This document shows positions 53,899 through 63,105 of a stretch of DNA of 64,000 bases, in pieces. Origin of the DNA: Saprospiraceae bacterium (GTDB lineage: Bacteria > Bacteroidota > Bacteroidia > Chitinophagales > Saprospiraceae); NCBI GenBank assembly GCA_022448945.1, contig JAKVCV010000001.1, positions 81,670 through 145,669 on the forward strand, given 5' to 3'. A program made the position numbers and the translations under genes. The notes below the pieces were generated by a model. It was not told where the DNA came from. It searched no databases and saw only the letters and a list, made by a program, of their open reading frames with translations. Position 1 is the first letter of the stretch, and each line of letters starts with the position of its first letter.

Positions 53899-56514
53899 AT
53901 GAAAGAAACACTAATTGAATTAGAAGAATCAGCCATTGTTGATGAAACTCCAACTAATTCTAAACCCTTGACTTCCAAAAATAAATATTCATTTGATCAG
54001 GCTCTGAAAGAATCAACAAAATATTTCTCCGGAGATGAATTGGCAGCTAATGTCTGGATCAATAAATATGCATTAAAAGATTCTGAAGGTAATATATATG
54101 AAAGTAATCCTGATCAGATGCATCGTCGGTTAGCAAAGGAAATTGCAAGAATTGAAAATAACTATACTGATCCATATACCGAAGAAGAAATATATGACCT
54201 TTTAAAGGGCTTTAAATACATTGTCCCTCAGGGTGGTCCAATGTCTGGTATAGGTAATTTTTATCAAATTGGTTCTCTTTCTAATTGCTTTGTTATTGGT
54301 AATGATGGCAATTCAGATTCGTATGGTGGTGTGATGAAAATTGATGAAGAGCAAGTACAATTAATGAAACGGAGGGGAGGCGTAGGTCATGATCTATCGC
54401 ATATAAGGCCGAAAGGTAGCCCTGTTAAGAATAGTGCATTAACTTCTACTGGTATTGTTCCCTTTATGGAAAGATATTCTAATTCTACAAGGGAAGTAGC
54501 ACAGGATGGTAGAAGAGGAGCATTGATGTTGTCAGTGTCTATTAAACATCCGGATGTAGAACAGTTTATTGATGCAAAAATGGATGGCACCAAAGTTACG
54601 GGAGCAAATGTTTCGGTTAGAATTGGTAACGACTTTATGGAAGCTGTTAAATCAGATCTTGAATATGAACAACAATATCCGGTCGATTCGGAAAATCCTA
54701 AATATACAAGTCAGGTTAATGCCAAAAATTTGTGGGAAAAAATTATACATAATGCTTGGAAATCAGCAGAACCTGGTATTCTGTTTTGGGATACTATAAT
54801 TAATGAATCAGTTCCTGATTGTTATGCTGATTTAGGTTTTAAAACTGTTTCTACAAATCCTTGTGGAGAAATACCACTTTGCCCTTATGATAGTTGTAGA
54901 TTATTAGCGATTAATTTATATAGTTATGTAGATAACCCATTTACAGACGAGGCAAAATTCAACTACGATAAGTTCAATAATCATGTTGGAATGGCCCAAC
55001 GTATTATGGATGATATTGTTGATTTGGAGATGGAGAAGGTTAACAGAATTATTGAAAAAATTGAATCAGATCCTGAAAGTCTTGAAGTAAAAAGAACAGA
55101 ACTGAATCTTTGGGAAAAAATTAAAACTAAAGCACTACAAGGTAGAAGAACAGGCGTAGGTATTACCGCAGAAGGAGATATGTTGGCTGCTTTAGGTTAT
55201 CAATACGGGACTCCAGAAGCGACCGAGTTTTCTACTGAAATACATAAAACACTAGCTCTTGCTGCATATCGTTCTTCTGTCAACCTAGCTAAAGAAAGAG
55301 GTGCTTTCTCTATTTATGATTATAAAAGAGAATTAAATAATCCTATGATTCTTAGAATCAAAGATGCTGATATTGACTTATATAACGATATGGTTAAATA
55401 TGGTAGAAGAAATATAGCATTATTAACAATAGCACCTACAGGGACAACTAGTTTAATGACTCAGACTTCTTCAGGAGTAGAGCCTGTTTTTATGGTGTCT
55501 TATAAAAGAAGACGTAAAGTAAATCCTAATGATCAAAGCGTGAAAGTTGCATTTGTTGATGAAGTTGGAGATTCTTGGGAAGAATATAATGTCTTTCATC
55601 ATAAATTTGTCAATTGGTTAGAAATTAATGGTTTTGACAAAGATGAAGTATCAAAAATGGATCAAGAATCATTAAATAACATTATTGCAAAATCTCCATA
55701 CTATAAAGCAACTGCTAATGATGTAGATTGGGTTGAAAAAGTTAGATTGCAGGGGGCTGTTCAAAAATGGGTTGATCATTCAATTAGTGTTACAGTAAAT
55801 GTACCAAATGATTGCTCAGAGGAGATGGTTAGTAAGATTTATATGGCTGGATGGGAAAGTGGATGTAAAGGAATTACAGTTTACAGGGATGGTTCCAGGT
55901 CTGGTGTTTTAATTTCTAATGATTCAGAAGAGGATGAAAAAAATGAGATCATTACTAAATTTCTAGAAACGCAGGCGCCTAAACGCCCTGAGAAATTAGA
56001 AGCAGAAGTAATTAAGTTTAATAATGAACTTGAAAAATGGATTGCAGTTATTGGTTTATTGGATGGAAGACCTTATGAGATCTTTACTGGAGGTGCTGAA
56101 GAATCTTTTTCTATTTTATCGTACGTAGACAAAGGTTGGGTGATTAAAAGTAAGTCTTCTGATGGTAAATCTAGGTATGACTTTCAATATGAAGATAGTC
56201 ATGGTTATAAAACAACTATAGAAGGATTATCTAGAACCTTTAATCAAGAATATTGGAATTATGCCAAACTTATTTCTGGTGTATTACGTCATGGCATGCC
56301 AATTAGTTTTGTTGTTAATATGGTCGAGAATTTACATCTTAATGATGAAACATTAAATACATGGAAAAAAGGTGTCGTACGTGCCCTAAAGAAATTTATT
56401 CCTAATGGAACTGCGCCTAGATCGAATGAGTGCCCAAGTTGTAATGAACCTTCCCTGATATATGAAGAGGGATGTTTAATATGTAAAAGTTGTGGTCATT
56501 CTAAATGTGGATAA
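53899..56514 (+). CDS. nrdJ: Adenosylcobalamin-dependent class II ribonucleotide reductase
   Basis: 871 aa. The active-site Cys set is visible: Cys130 in L-S-N-C-F-V, the radical Cys322 in N-P-C-G-E, and Cys333 in S-C-R-L-L-A-I-N-L. The loop around residue 150, M-K-R-R-G-G-V-G-H-D, and P-T-G-T-T-S-L near 514 are typical. The end C-P-S-C and C-L-I-C-K-S-C-G-H is a Cys-rich tail of NrdJ enzymes. It makes deoxyribonucleotides with a B12 radical and needs no oxygen, so the cell needs adenosylcobalamin. No partner small subunit is present, as expected. The upstream region has DnaA boxes. Confidence 0.95.
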   Translation: MKETLIELEESAIVDETPTNSKPLTSKNKYSFDQALKESTKYFSGDELAANVWINKYALKDSEGNIYESNPDQMHRRLAKEIARIENNYTDPYTEEEIYDLLKGFKYIVPQGGPMSGIGNFYQIGSLSNCFVIGNDGNSDSYGGVMKIDEEQVQLMKRRGGVGHDLSHIRPKGSPVKNSALTSTGIVPFMERYSNSTREVAQDGRRGALMLSVSIKHPDVEQFIDAKMDGTKVTGANVSVRIGNDFMEAVKSDLEYEQQYPVDSENPKYTSQVNAKNLWEKIIHNAWKSAEPGILFWDTIINESVPDCYADLGFKTVSTNPCGEIPLCPYDSCRLLAINLYSYVDNPFTDEAKFNYDKFNNHVGMAQRIMDDIVDLEMEKVNRIIEKIESDPESLEVKRTELNLWEKIKTKALQGRRTGVGITAEGDMLAALGYQYGTPEATEFSTEIHKTLALAAYRSSVNLAKERGAFSIYDYKRELNNPMILRIKDADIDLYNDMVKYGRRNIALLTIAPTGTTSLMTQTSSGVEPVFMVSYKRRRKVNPNDQSVKVAFVDEVGDSWEEYNVFHHKFVNWLEINGFDKDEVSKMDQESLNNIIAKSPYYKATANDVDWVEKVRLQGAVQKWVDHSISVTVNVPNDCSEEMVSKIYMAGWESGCKGITVYRDGSRSGVLISNDSEEDEKNEIITKFLETQAPKRPEKLEAEVIKFNNELEKWIAVIGLLDGRPYEIFTGGAEESFSILSYVDKGWVIKSKSSDGKSRYDFQYEDSHGYKTTIEGLSRTFNQEYWNYAKLISGVLRHGMPISFVVNMVENLHLNDETLNTWKKGVVRALKKFIPNGTAPRSNECPSCNEPSLIYEEGCLICKSCGHSKCG

Positions 56515-56581
56515 TTTCTTTGGAGTATAACCTATAGTTGATTGAATCTTAATTGCAATCATAGGTTGTTATATTTTATAT

Positions 56582-56625
56582 AAAGGTTTGTTTAAAGTTA
56601 CTAACTTTAAACAAACCTTTTTTTA
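56582..56625 (+). terminator. Strong rho-independent terminator after nrdJ
   Basis: A 19-bp perfect inverted repeat (56582-56600 and 56602-56620) with a T-run, about 68 bp after the stop codon. Confidence 0.9.
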
Positions 56626-56720
56626 TAATTATGTTTAAAAGCCCTGATATTATTTTATAATTATTTCTTTAGTAGACAAACGTTATAACAGAATTTAAAT
56701 ATTTTTTTAAGTTATAATAG

Positions 56721-58049
56721 TTAATATCCTAGCTTTTTTCTCCGTTTTGCTCTGATAAAACCTTGAATTTTTTTTCCGTTTTTGTATTCTTCTATATCTA
56801 TTAGTGTAGGTAAATCATAAGTTTCCAATTGTAAAATTAAAATAGTGGAATCTACCTGAATAATATTTTTATCCTGAAAGCGTTTTTTGACTTCTGTATA
56901 TTTTAATATGTACGGATTTATTAAGGTAGAAAAACCAATTACTTCTTTTTTACTTGTTTTACTGTAATGTGCTAATGGATGAGGTTTTGCACAGCAGGAA
57001 AAAGCACCTTTAATAGGTTCACCAAAATACTTTTCTACATTCCCGAAAAAATTTCTATATAAAAAAACTGGTAATATTTCAATTGAATTTCTTGTTGTAT
57101 CAACTTCTATAACAGTGACAAAATCATATGTATAGCCATTGTATTTATTGTTATCTGTTTGTGAAGATAATGGATGATAATCCAGTGAATTAAGATCAAT
57201 CATAAACGGTTCTTCAATGGAGTAAAAATAAAGGTTATTATATGTTTTATAACGTGGTGAATTGTAAAAAATACTTGATTTTTGAGTAGCTTGCTGATAC
57301 AATTTTACATAATCTTCATCACCCAATTTATGTGTTACATTTAGTGTTTTAAGGCTATTTGAATCAATTCTGAATTCTTTTTTTTCTTTGAAAGGAAACT
57401 TTGAATGATATAAATTTAATTCAAAAACAGGTTTTTTTAATTGTTGCCATAGCGTTTCTATAGAATTATGAGACGTATTGTTTGCAATTTCTTGTTCGCT
57501 GATCCAATCTTTTGGAATTAAAATACGATCACCACTTCGAATAATATTATTCTCTTTTCTGTTGAATTCTTTTAAATCAGAAAGATCAATTCCATAGTTT
57601 TTGCATATCCGCCACAGACTTTTATCGGATTTTGTTACTGTATGCAGAATCAGGTGATCAATTGGAATACTTAGAACTTCACCAATTTTAATAACATTAT
57701 TTGAAAGGCCATTTATTTTTTGTATAGTATCTATTATAACTGCATACTTTCGACAAATATCCCAAAGGCTTTTATCATTCTTAGAGATTATATGTTGAAT
57801 ACTTTTTTTGTTATTATTTATCTGGGTTTGTTTTGGAATTTTGATTTTTAGGCCAGGGTGAATATTATAATTCGATAATTGATTTAGCGATGTAACTTCT
57901 TCAACAGAGACATTATGTTGTTGGCATATGCCCCAAAGGCTTTTATCTTCTTCTGTAACTGAATATAAAAAATGATCAATTGAAGTTTGTCCAATTGCAT
58001 TAAAGCAAAATCCAATTAATAAGGTAAAAAAGAAATACTGGTATTTCAT
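56721..58049 (-). CDS. Exported protein with three LysM domains of an unusual Cys-containing type
   Basis: 442 aa. Signal peptide 1-20. Three LysM repeats lie at 27-73, 84-130 and 135-180. Each starts with D-K-S-L-W-x-I-C, where canonical LysM has G-D-T-L-x-x-I-A, so a Trp and a Cys are conserved in all three. LysM binds peptidoglycan or chitin-type sugars. The C-terminal half (200-442) is not a family I recognise; it is strand-rich with a C-C pair (S-C-C-A-K). It probably anchors to the wall in the periplasm. No operon partner. Confidence 0.82.
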   Translation of the reverse strand: MKYQYFFFTLLIGFCFNAIGQTSIDHFLYSVTEEDKSLWGICQQHNVSVEEVTSLNQLSNYNIHPGLKIKIPKQTQINNNKKSIQHIISKNDKSLWDICRKYAVIIDTIQKINGLSNNVIKIGEVLSIPIDHLILHTVTKSDKSLWRICKNYGIDLSDLKEFNRKENNIIRSGDRILIPKDWISEQEIANNTSHNSIETLWQQLKKPVFELNLYHSKFPFKEKKEFRIDSNSLKTLNVTHKLGDEDYVKLYQQATQKSSIFYNSPRYKTYNNLYFYSIEEPFMIDLNSLDYHPLSSQTDNNKYNGYTYDFVTVIEVDTTRNSIEILPVFLYRNFFGNVEKYFGEPIKGAFSCCAKPHPLAHYSKTSKKEVIGFSTLINPYILKYTEVKKRFQDKNIIQVDSTILILQLETYDLPTLIDIEEYKNGKKIQGFIRAKRRKKLGY

Positions 58050-58180
58050 TTAGATTTTTTATTTTATGCAATAACGACTGCAAGCTTGTACTATCTTTTA
58101 ATAATATCTTTTTTATTATAAATAATATGTTATAATCGAATAATAATCATTTATTTTCAAAACAGAAAGATTTGCATCAA

Positions 58181-58239
58181 TAAGAAATTAAAAAACTGGT
58201 CCCTGAAAATATAACGGAGACCAGTTTTTTAATTTCTTA
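58181..58239 (-). terminator. Terminator after the TonB-dependent receptor gene
   Basis: A 21-bp perfect inverted repeat (58181-58201 and 58219-58239) with a 17-nt loop and a T-run on the minus strand, 15 bp after the receptor stop codon. Confidence 0.9.
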
Positions 58240-58253
58240 TTTAAACGATATAA

Positions 58254-60641
58254 CTAGAAATCGATTTGAAAACTTAATACGGGTAAGAATCCAGCTTGAT
58301 TTCTTGGCATTAATTCTTGTAATTGGCGATCCCAGTCAAAATTTCTAACATTCATATTGTTAGTTACATTCTGTAGATCCAAAGATATGGTGTAAGAAAG
58401 TTTCTTATGGTCTTTTCTGTATGAAAGTCTCAAGTCAGCTCTAAAGTATAAATCCTCAGCTTCAGAAAATGGTCTTGTATCGTCTTCAACATAGATGTTT
58501 AATGCTCTGGAAGCAGTTTCATCAGCTGGAGTATAACGTAGTCCACCAGAGAAGAGAGTTTTCAAGCCTATTTGAAGTACGCCACCTTTTTTGAAATTAA
58601 CTTCATACCCAGCTAGGACACTAGAACTCCATCTTTTATCAACTCTTGTGCGTTGCCATTCTGGTGTATTTAAAGCTGTGTATTGTGACCAAAATAAAGA
58701 ACCTGTTGCTAATACAAAGAAGTTGTTGCTAAATGATTTTTCAATCGATAGATCAACACCGTAATTTCTAGTTTTTCCTGCAGATATCATTTGCACCATG
58801 CCATATTTGTCTCTTTGATTTACATATGAGAAACTACTCGTAGAATCATTTTCAATCGGAACATTCCACCCTTGTTGGTAGTAGAGTTCTAAATTAGTTC
58901 TAAATCCACCTCCAAGTACTTGTTGATAACCAAGTACTATATGATGCATACTTATCATATCTAAATTTAAGTTGGCTTTAGTTGTAATATTACTAGTGCT
59001 ATATAATGGTATGTCAAGTAAGTAAGTGCCAATGGGTAAAATTCTACTATGAATACCGTAAGCAGCCGTTAGTGTTGTTTTTTTGAAAGGCCTGTATTGT
59101 ATAGCAACTCTTGGATCAATACTGTAAGTATTGTTTAGGGTAAAGAATAGGGCATGAAATCCAAAATTGATGGTCCATTTTTCTGCAGGACGATATGAAC
59201 CTGTTGCATAACCTTGTAATAAAAAGGTAGTTCCTTGATCAGATAAGAATTGATGAAATCCATAATCTGGAGAATCCTCCGTATAATTCAGATTATAGGT
59301 AATAGCATGACCACTAAGTCCAGTTTTAAGTCTGAATCGTTTGTGTAATTTATTACTGTATGTAATGTGTAACTGACTACGTATTAAATGGTAGTCATTA
59401 ATTTCAGTGGTATCATACTTAGATTCATTAGTTGGGTCAGCAAAGTCAGGAACAAATTCAGTATCAAAAAGATAGTTGTATACTGCACCTGCAGTAATTC
59501 TTAAGTAAGACTTGTCATCAATTAAACGTCTATAAGAAGCACCTAGTACACCCATATGAGATCCACTAACTTCACCGATATAATCCCATGAAGTTTTCCA
59601 TAGGCTTGTGTCTCTTATTTTCCATAATTCATTACTTAAACCACCAACACCAAATATTTTTAATTCATCTTTGTTATCTTCTGAGACAAAAGATAAATTA
59701 AAGGAAAGGTCTTGAAAGACATTTTCTGCATTTGGTGCTTGAACATAGAGTTTCATTGCGTTTAAAACACCTAGGAAAGAGTATCTGTAATTGATTAGGT
59801 ATGAACTACGCCCTTTTACGATTGGTCCTTCGGTAGAGGCACCAAGTCCAATAAGACCAATTTTTACTGAATGTTCACGGCTGTTCATATTTCCTCTACG
59901 GAAACGCATATCAAAAACTCCGGAAAATGCATTGCCATATTCAGCAGCAAAAGCACCTGTTGAGAAGTCTGTATTACCTAATACAGCAGCACTAAATACA
60001 GTAATACCTCCACCAGTTGATGCAGGTCTTGCAAAGTGATTTGGATTGGTCAACTCTAAGTCCTCTAATTTCCATAGCACACCCATAGAAGGATTTCCTC
60101 GAATGATAACATCGTTGGCAGCATCATTATCTGATTGAACACCAGGTAGGGCGATTGCCATTCTTCCAGGATCGTCAATACTTGCAGCGTATCGTTTTGT
60201 TTCTTCAACAGAAAAAGAACGAGTACTTATTACTGACAGATCATTTAAAGCACGATTTCCAACATTATCAGCACCTTTTGATGCACTAACAACAACAGTT
60301 TCAGTAACCTGAACCTGTTCTTTCATTTTAATATCTAAATAGTGCTCCTTTGTTGTAGAAATAATTAAGTCTTCAGAAATATAAGGCTCATAGCCCAAAT
60401 ACTGTGCTTTAATTATTTGACGGCCAATTGGTATGTTTTCTATAACAAAATTTCCATTTTCATCAGTAATACTAGTTATTTCTGTACCGTCAACCATTAA
60501 TAAAACGCCGATTAAAACCATTTCACTAAAATTATCGACTACTTTACCTCTTATGGTTTGAGTTTTTGTATTTGGTGCAGATTGTGAATATGCAGCAAAC
60601 AGTGTTGTAAATACTAAGCTAAGGGTGATTAAATATTTCAT
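58254..60641 (-). CDS. TonB-dependent outer-membrane receptor with carboxypeptidase-regulatory-like N-terminus
   Basis: 795 aa from the ATG at 60641, where the signal peptide M-K-Y-L-I-T-L-S-L begins; the frame is open further upstream, but the added residues are not signal-like. Residues about 28-115 are the CarboxypepD_reg-like domain (T-I-R-G-K-V-V-D, D-E-N-G-N-F-V). The plug follows (P-G-V-Q-S-D-N-D-A-A-N-D-V-I-I-R-G), then a beta-barrel ending in Phe. No SusD-type partner is present, so it is not a standard sugar-uptake pair. The substrate is unknown. Confidence 0.92.
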   Translation of the reverse strand: MKYLITLSLVFTTLFAAYSQSAPNTKTQTIRGKVVDNFSEMVLIGVLLMVDGTEITSITDENGNFVIENIPIGRQIIKAQYLGYEPYISEDLIISTTKEHYLDIKMKEQVQVTETVVVSASKGADNVGNRALNDLSVISTRSFSVEETKRYAASIDDPGRMAIALPGVQSDNDAANDVIIRGNPSMGVLWKLEDLELTNPNHFARPASTGGGITVFSAAVLGNTDFSTGAFAAEYGNAFSGVFDMRFRRGNMNSREHSVKIGLIGLGASTEGPIVKGRSSYLINYRYSFLGVLNAMKLYVQAPNAENVFQDLSFNLSFVSEDNKDELKIFGVGGLSNELWKIRDTSLWKTSWDYIGEVSGSHMGVLGASYRRLIDDKSYLRITAGAVYNYLFDTEFVPDFADPTNESKYDTTEINDYHLIRSQLHITYSNKLHKRFRLKTGLSGHAITYNLNYTEDSPDYGFHQFLSDQGTTFLLQGYATGSYRPAEKWTINFGFHALFFTLNNTYSIDPRVAIQYRPFKKTTLTAAYGIHSRILPIGTYLLDIPLYSTSNITTKANLNLDMISMHHIVLGYQQVLGGGFRTNLELYYQQGWNVPIENDSTSSFSYVNQRDKYGMVQMISAGKTRNYGVDLSIEKSFSNNFFVLATGSLFWSQYTALNTPEWQRTRVDKRWSSSVLAGYEVNFKKGGVLQIGLKTLFSGGLRYTPADETASRALNIYVEDDTRPFSEAEDLYFRADLRLSYRKDHKKLSYTISLDLQNVTNNMNVRNFDWDRQLQELMPRNQAGFLPVLSFQIDF

Positions 60642-60925
60642 AGATTCATAAATTAAGGTGATAGAAGGAATATAATTGTTAAAAAAAAGAAATATAAACT
60701 TGTTAGGTTGTTGACTATCAATGTTATAATGCAATTGTTAATGTTAAAATTCTATTGCATACCGCAATGATACAGCTTTTAACTTTAATTGTCTAAGGAT
60801 TAAAGATTAAACTATATAATAAATTAGATGATTTTTTGTTATATAGATCCTATCATGATTTTTAGTTATCAAATTATATGGATAGCTAATAGAATAAGAT
60901 AAAATTCATTCAACCTAATCTTAGG

Positions 60926-61606
60926 TTACAAAACAATAACTTGAGCCATTTTTTTGCCTTTCGCATAAGTTCTTGCTGCTTGATCAGCAAGTCGAATTGG
61001 ATTTGCGATACGATAAGATGGTGAGTGTTCCAATGCGATTTTAGTCGCTTGGTCAATTGAAATTTTAAATCCGGGACTTACAAATACTGGTTTTGTATTA
61101 GTTCGGGTACGTAGCATAGCTCCAACTTGCTTTTTTTGGAAAAAAATTGGGAGAGTGGCTCCACGTTCTAAATCCGGTTCACCTTTGTATTGAAGTAGGG
61201 GTCTTTTAGCAATTCCCATACTTGGGATATTTGTTTTTAAACCTACCCAACTAGCTACACCTAATTTTCTTGGGTGTGCAATACCATGCCCGTCGATGAT
61301 TATTAATTTAGGGATAACATTTTGCGTATTTAATATTTTTCTTATTGTTCTTAATACAGGAGGACCCTCTCTGAAGCAGAAAAAACCTGATACATATGGC
61401 ATACCAGTTTTTGTTTTCACAAGGAAAGTTTGTATGTGATGACCATTAAAATGATTTACTGATACTGCACAAAAGGCTGTTTCTTTCACATATTGAATGT
61501 CTATTCCAAATAATATATCAGTAGGTTTAAAAGTCTGAAAGCCCTTTGGTATGATGATTTGTCTGGCGAGTAATTCCTGTTCGTCTTCTAGAAAGTCCAA
61601 TTCCAT
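60926..61606 (-). CDS. nfi: Endonuclease V (deoxyinosine 3' endonuclease)
   Basis: 226 aa. The catalytic acid residues are Asp36 (G-I-D-I-Q-Y), Glu80 (F-R-E-G-P) and Asp105 (I-D-G-H-G), equivalent to Asp35, Glu89 and Asp110 of the Escherichia coli enzyme. It cuts near deaminated adenine and starts repair. The gene begins 5 bp after the lolD stop, so it is co-transcribed with lolD. Confidence 0.93.
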   Translation of the reverse strand: MELDFLEDEQELLARQIIIPKGFQTFKPTDILFGIDIQYVKETAFCAVSVNHFNGHHIQTFLVKTKTGMPYVSGFFCFREGPPVLRTIRKILNTQNVIPKLIIIDGHGIAHPRKLGVASWVGLKTNIPSMGIAKRPLLQYKGEPDLERGATLPIFFQKKQVGAMLRTRTNTKPVFVSPGFKISIDQATKIALEHSPSYRIANPIRLADQAARTYAKGKKMAQVIVL

Positions 61607-61611
61607 AGATT

Positions 61612-62280
61612 TTAATTATTAATTATATTGTCAATAATTAAGCCATCTTTCATTACCAGTGTTCTGTCGCTCATTTTTGCCAGGTCAGTGTTATGTGTCA
61701 CAATAATAAATGTCTGCTTCATTTTGTCTCTTAGTTCAAAAAATAGTTTGTGTAATTCTGCAGAAGTTTCTGTGTCGAGATTTCCAGAAGGTTCATCAGC
61801 GAGAATTACAGATGGGCGGTTCATTAATGCTCTAGCTACTGCAACTCTTTGTTGTTCACCTCCTGAAAGCTCGGAAGGTTTATGGTCAAATCTATCTTTT
61901 AAGCCTAATTCTGATAGTAGGTGTGTTGCGCGTTCTAAGGCTTCTTTTTCAGATTTTTTTTGAATATAAGCAGGGATGCAAACATTTTCTAAAGCAGTGA
62001 ATTCAGGTAATAAGTGATGAAACTGAAAAACAAAGCCTACATGATTGTTTCTAAAGGTTGCGAGTTGTTTATTCGATAAGTCATTGATGTTCGTGCCATT
62101 TATAGTAATCATTCCAATGTCAGGAGCATCTAGAGTGCCAATAATATGGAGTAAGGTGCTTTTCCCTGCACCCGATTTCCCTACAATAGACACAATTTCG
62201 CCTTTATTTATGTTCAAATCAACCCCTTTGAGTACTTTAAGTTTGTCGTATGATTTTTGAATATTACTGGCTTTTATCAT
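61612..62280 (-). CDS. lolD: LolD-type ABC transporter ATP-binding protein
   Basis: 222 aa. Walker A G-K-S-G-A-G-K-S (34-41), signature [15 protein letters not shown], Walker [13 protein letters not shown]. This is the MacB/LolD group: it powers lipoprotein release (with LolCE) or an exporter. The permease is not adjacent, which is usual for Bacteroidota. The link to nfi is by spacing only. Confidence 0.86.
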   Translation of the reverse strand: MIKASNIQKSYDKLKVLKGVDLNINKGEIVSIVGKSGAGKSTLLHIIGTLDAPDIGMITINGTNINDLSNKQLATFRNNHVGFVFQFHHLLPEFTALENVCIPAYIQKKSEKEALERATHLLSELGLKDRFDHKPSELSGGEQQRVAVARALMNRPSVILADEPSGNLDTETSAELHKLFFELRDKMKQTFIIVTHNTDLAKMSDRTLVMKDGLIIDNIINN

Positions 62281-62328
62281 ATATTTTTATCTGCTTGAGT
62301 ACGGGAACCTCCAATAGTATATATCTCC

Positions 62329-62336
62329 CAAATATA
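62329..62336 (-). promoter_or_regulatory. -7 element TATATTTG for lolD-nfi
   Basis: Full match to TAnnTTTG on the minus strand, 48 bp before the lolD start. Confidence 0.45.
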
Positions 62337-62386
62337 AAAACTTGGTGAGAGAAAAATTTGTTCGCTTCAAATTTAATAAAATTCTA

Positions 62387-62413
62387 TTGAATCCACTATT
62401 TTTCCTATTTTTG
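62387..62413 (+). promoter_or_regulatory. Promoter for the redoxin gene
   Basis: TTG at 62387-62389, a 16-bp spacer and TATTTTTG at 62406-62413, 39 bp before the start codon. Confidence 0.5.
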
Positions 62414-62452
62414 AATCCTATCTAAGAAATTATAACTAAAACTACTACGAAT

Positions 62453-63010
62453 ATGGCACTTACAGAATCAAATATGCTTTCATTGGGAACAAAAGCTCCT
62501 GATTTTTCTTTATTAGATACTATTAGTGGTAAAGAAACTCATTTGATCGATATTCAGTCCGATAAAGCGACTGTAATAATGTTTACTTGTAATCATTGTC
62601 CATATGTGTTACATATAAATGATGTGCTCGTGAATTTTTCAAATGAATATATGGAAAAAGGTGTATCATTTGTTGCTATAAGTTCAAATGATATTATCAA
62701 TTACCCACAGGATTCTCCTGATAAAATGAAAGAATTGGCACAAGCAGAAGGATACCCATTTCCATATTTATACGACCCTACGCAGGAAGTTGCTAAAGCC
62801 TATGATGCTGCATGCACCCCTGATTTTTATGTTTTTGATAAAGATTTACTTTTAAAATACAGGGGGCGCTTTTGTCCCTCACGACCAAAGACGAATATTC
62901 CTGTAACTGGCATAGATGTGCGAAATGCTTTAGATGCTATTATTAATCACCAGGAAGTAGATCCAAAGCAATATCCAAGCGCAGGCTGTAATATAAAATG
63001 GCTCAAATAA
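62453..63010 (+). CDS. Redoxin (AhpC/TSA-like) thioredoxin-fold protein
   Basis: 185 aa. Thioredoxin fold with the motif T-C-N-H-C-P, Cys46 and Cys49. G-T-K-A-P-D-F-S-L begins the domain and Y-D-P-T-Q-E-V-A-K-A-Y and C-T-P-D-F-Y-V-F follow, as in the redoxin proteins that lack a signal. A cytoplasmic peroxide- or disulfide-handling role is likely. Single-gene unit with its own promoter and terminator. Confidence 0.9.
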   Translation: MALTESNMLSLGTKAPDFSLLDTISGKETHLIDIQSDKATVIMFTCNHCPYVLHINDVLVNFSNEYMEKGVSFVAISSNDIINYPQDSPDKMKELAQAEGYPFPYLYDPTQEVAKAYDAACTPDFYVFDKDLLLKYRGRFCPSRPKTNIPVTGIDVRNALDAIINHQEVDPKQYPSAGCNIKWLK

Positions 63011-63044
63011 GTTTAACATTTTAGAATCTATGGAATTTAGAATT

Positions 63045-63095
63045 TATCAACAAAAAAAGGGTTTTTGATTTTCAAAAACCCTTTTTTTGTTGATA
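63045..63095. terminator. Bidirectional terminator, 24-bp perfect stem
   Basis: Perfect inverted repeat 63045-63068 and 63072-63095 with a TTT loop, between the convergent redoxin gene and the surface-protein gene at the right edge. Confidence 0.92.
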
Positions 63096-63105
63096 TTTTC
63101 TTGTT

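Noticed and set aside
60642-60734. Longer start for the TonB-dependent receptor
   Set aside because: The extension precedes a normal signal peptide.
60642-60925. Riboswitch or RNA in the 284-bp gap upstream of the TonB-dependent receptor
   Set aside because: No conserved cobalamin- or TPP-riboswitch boxes were recognisable by eye.
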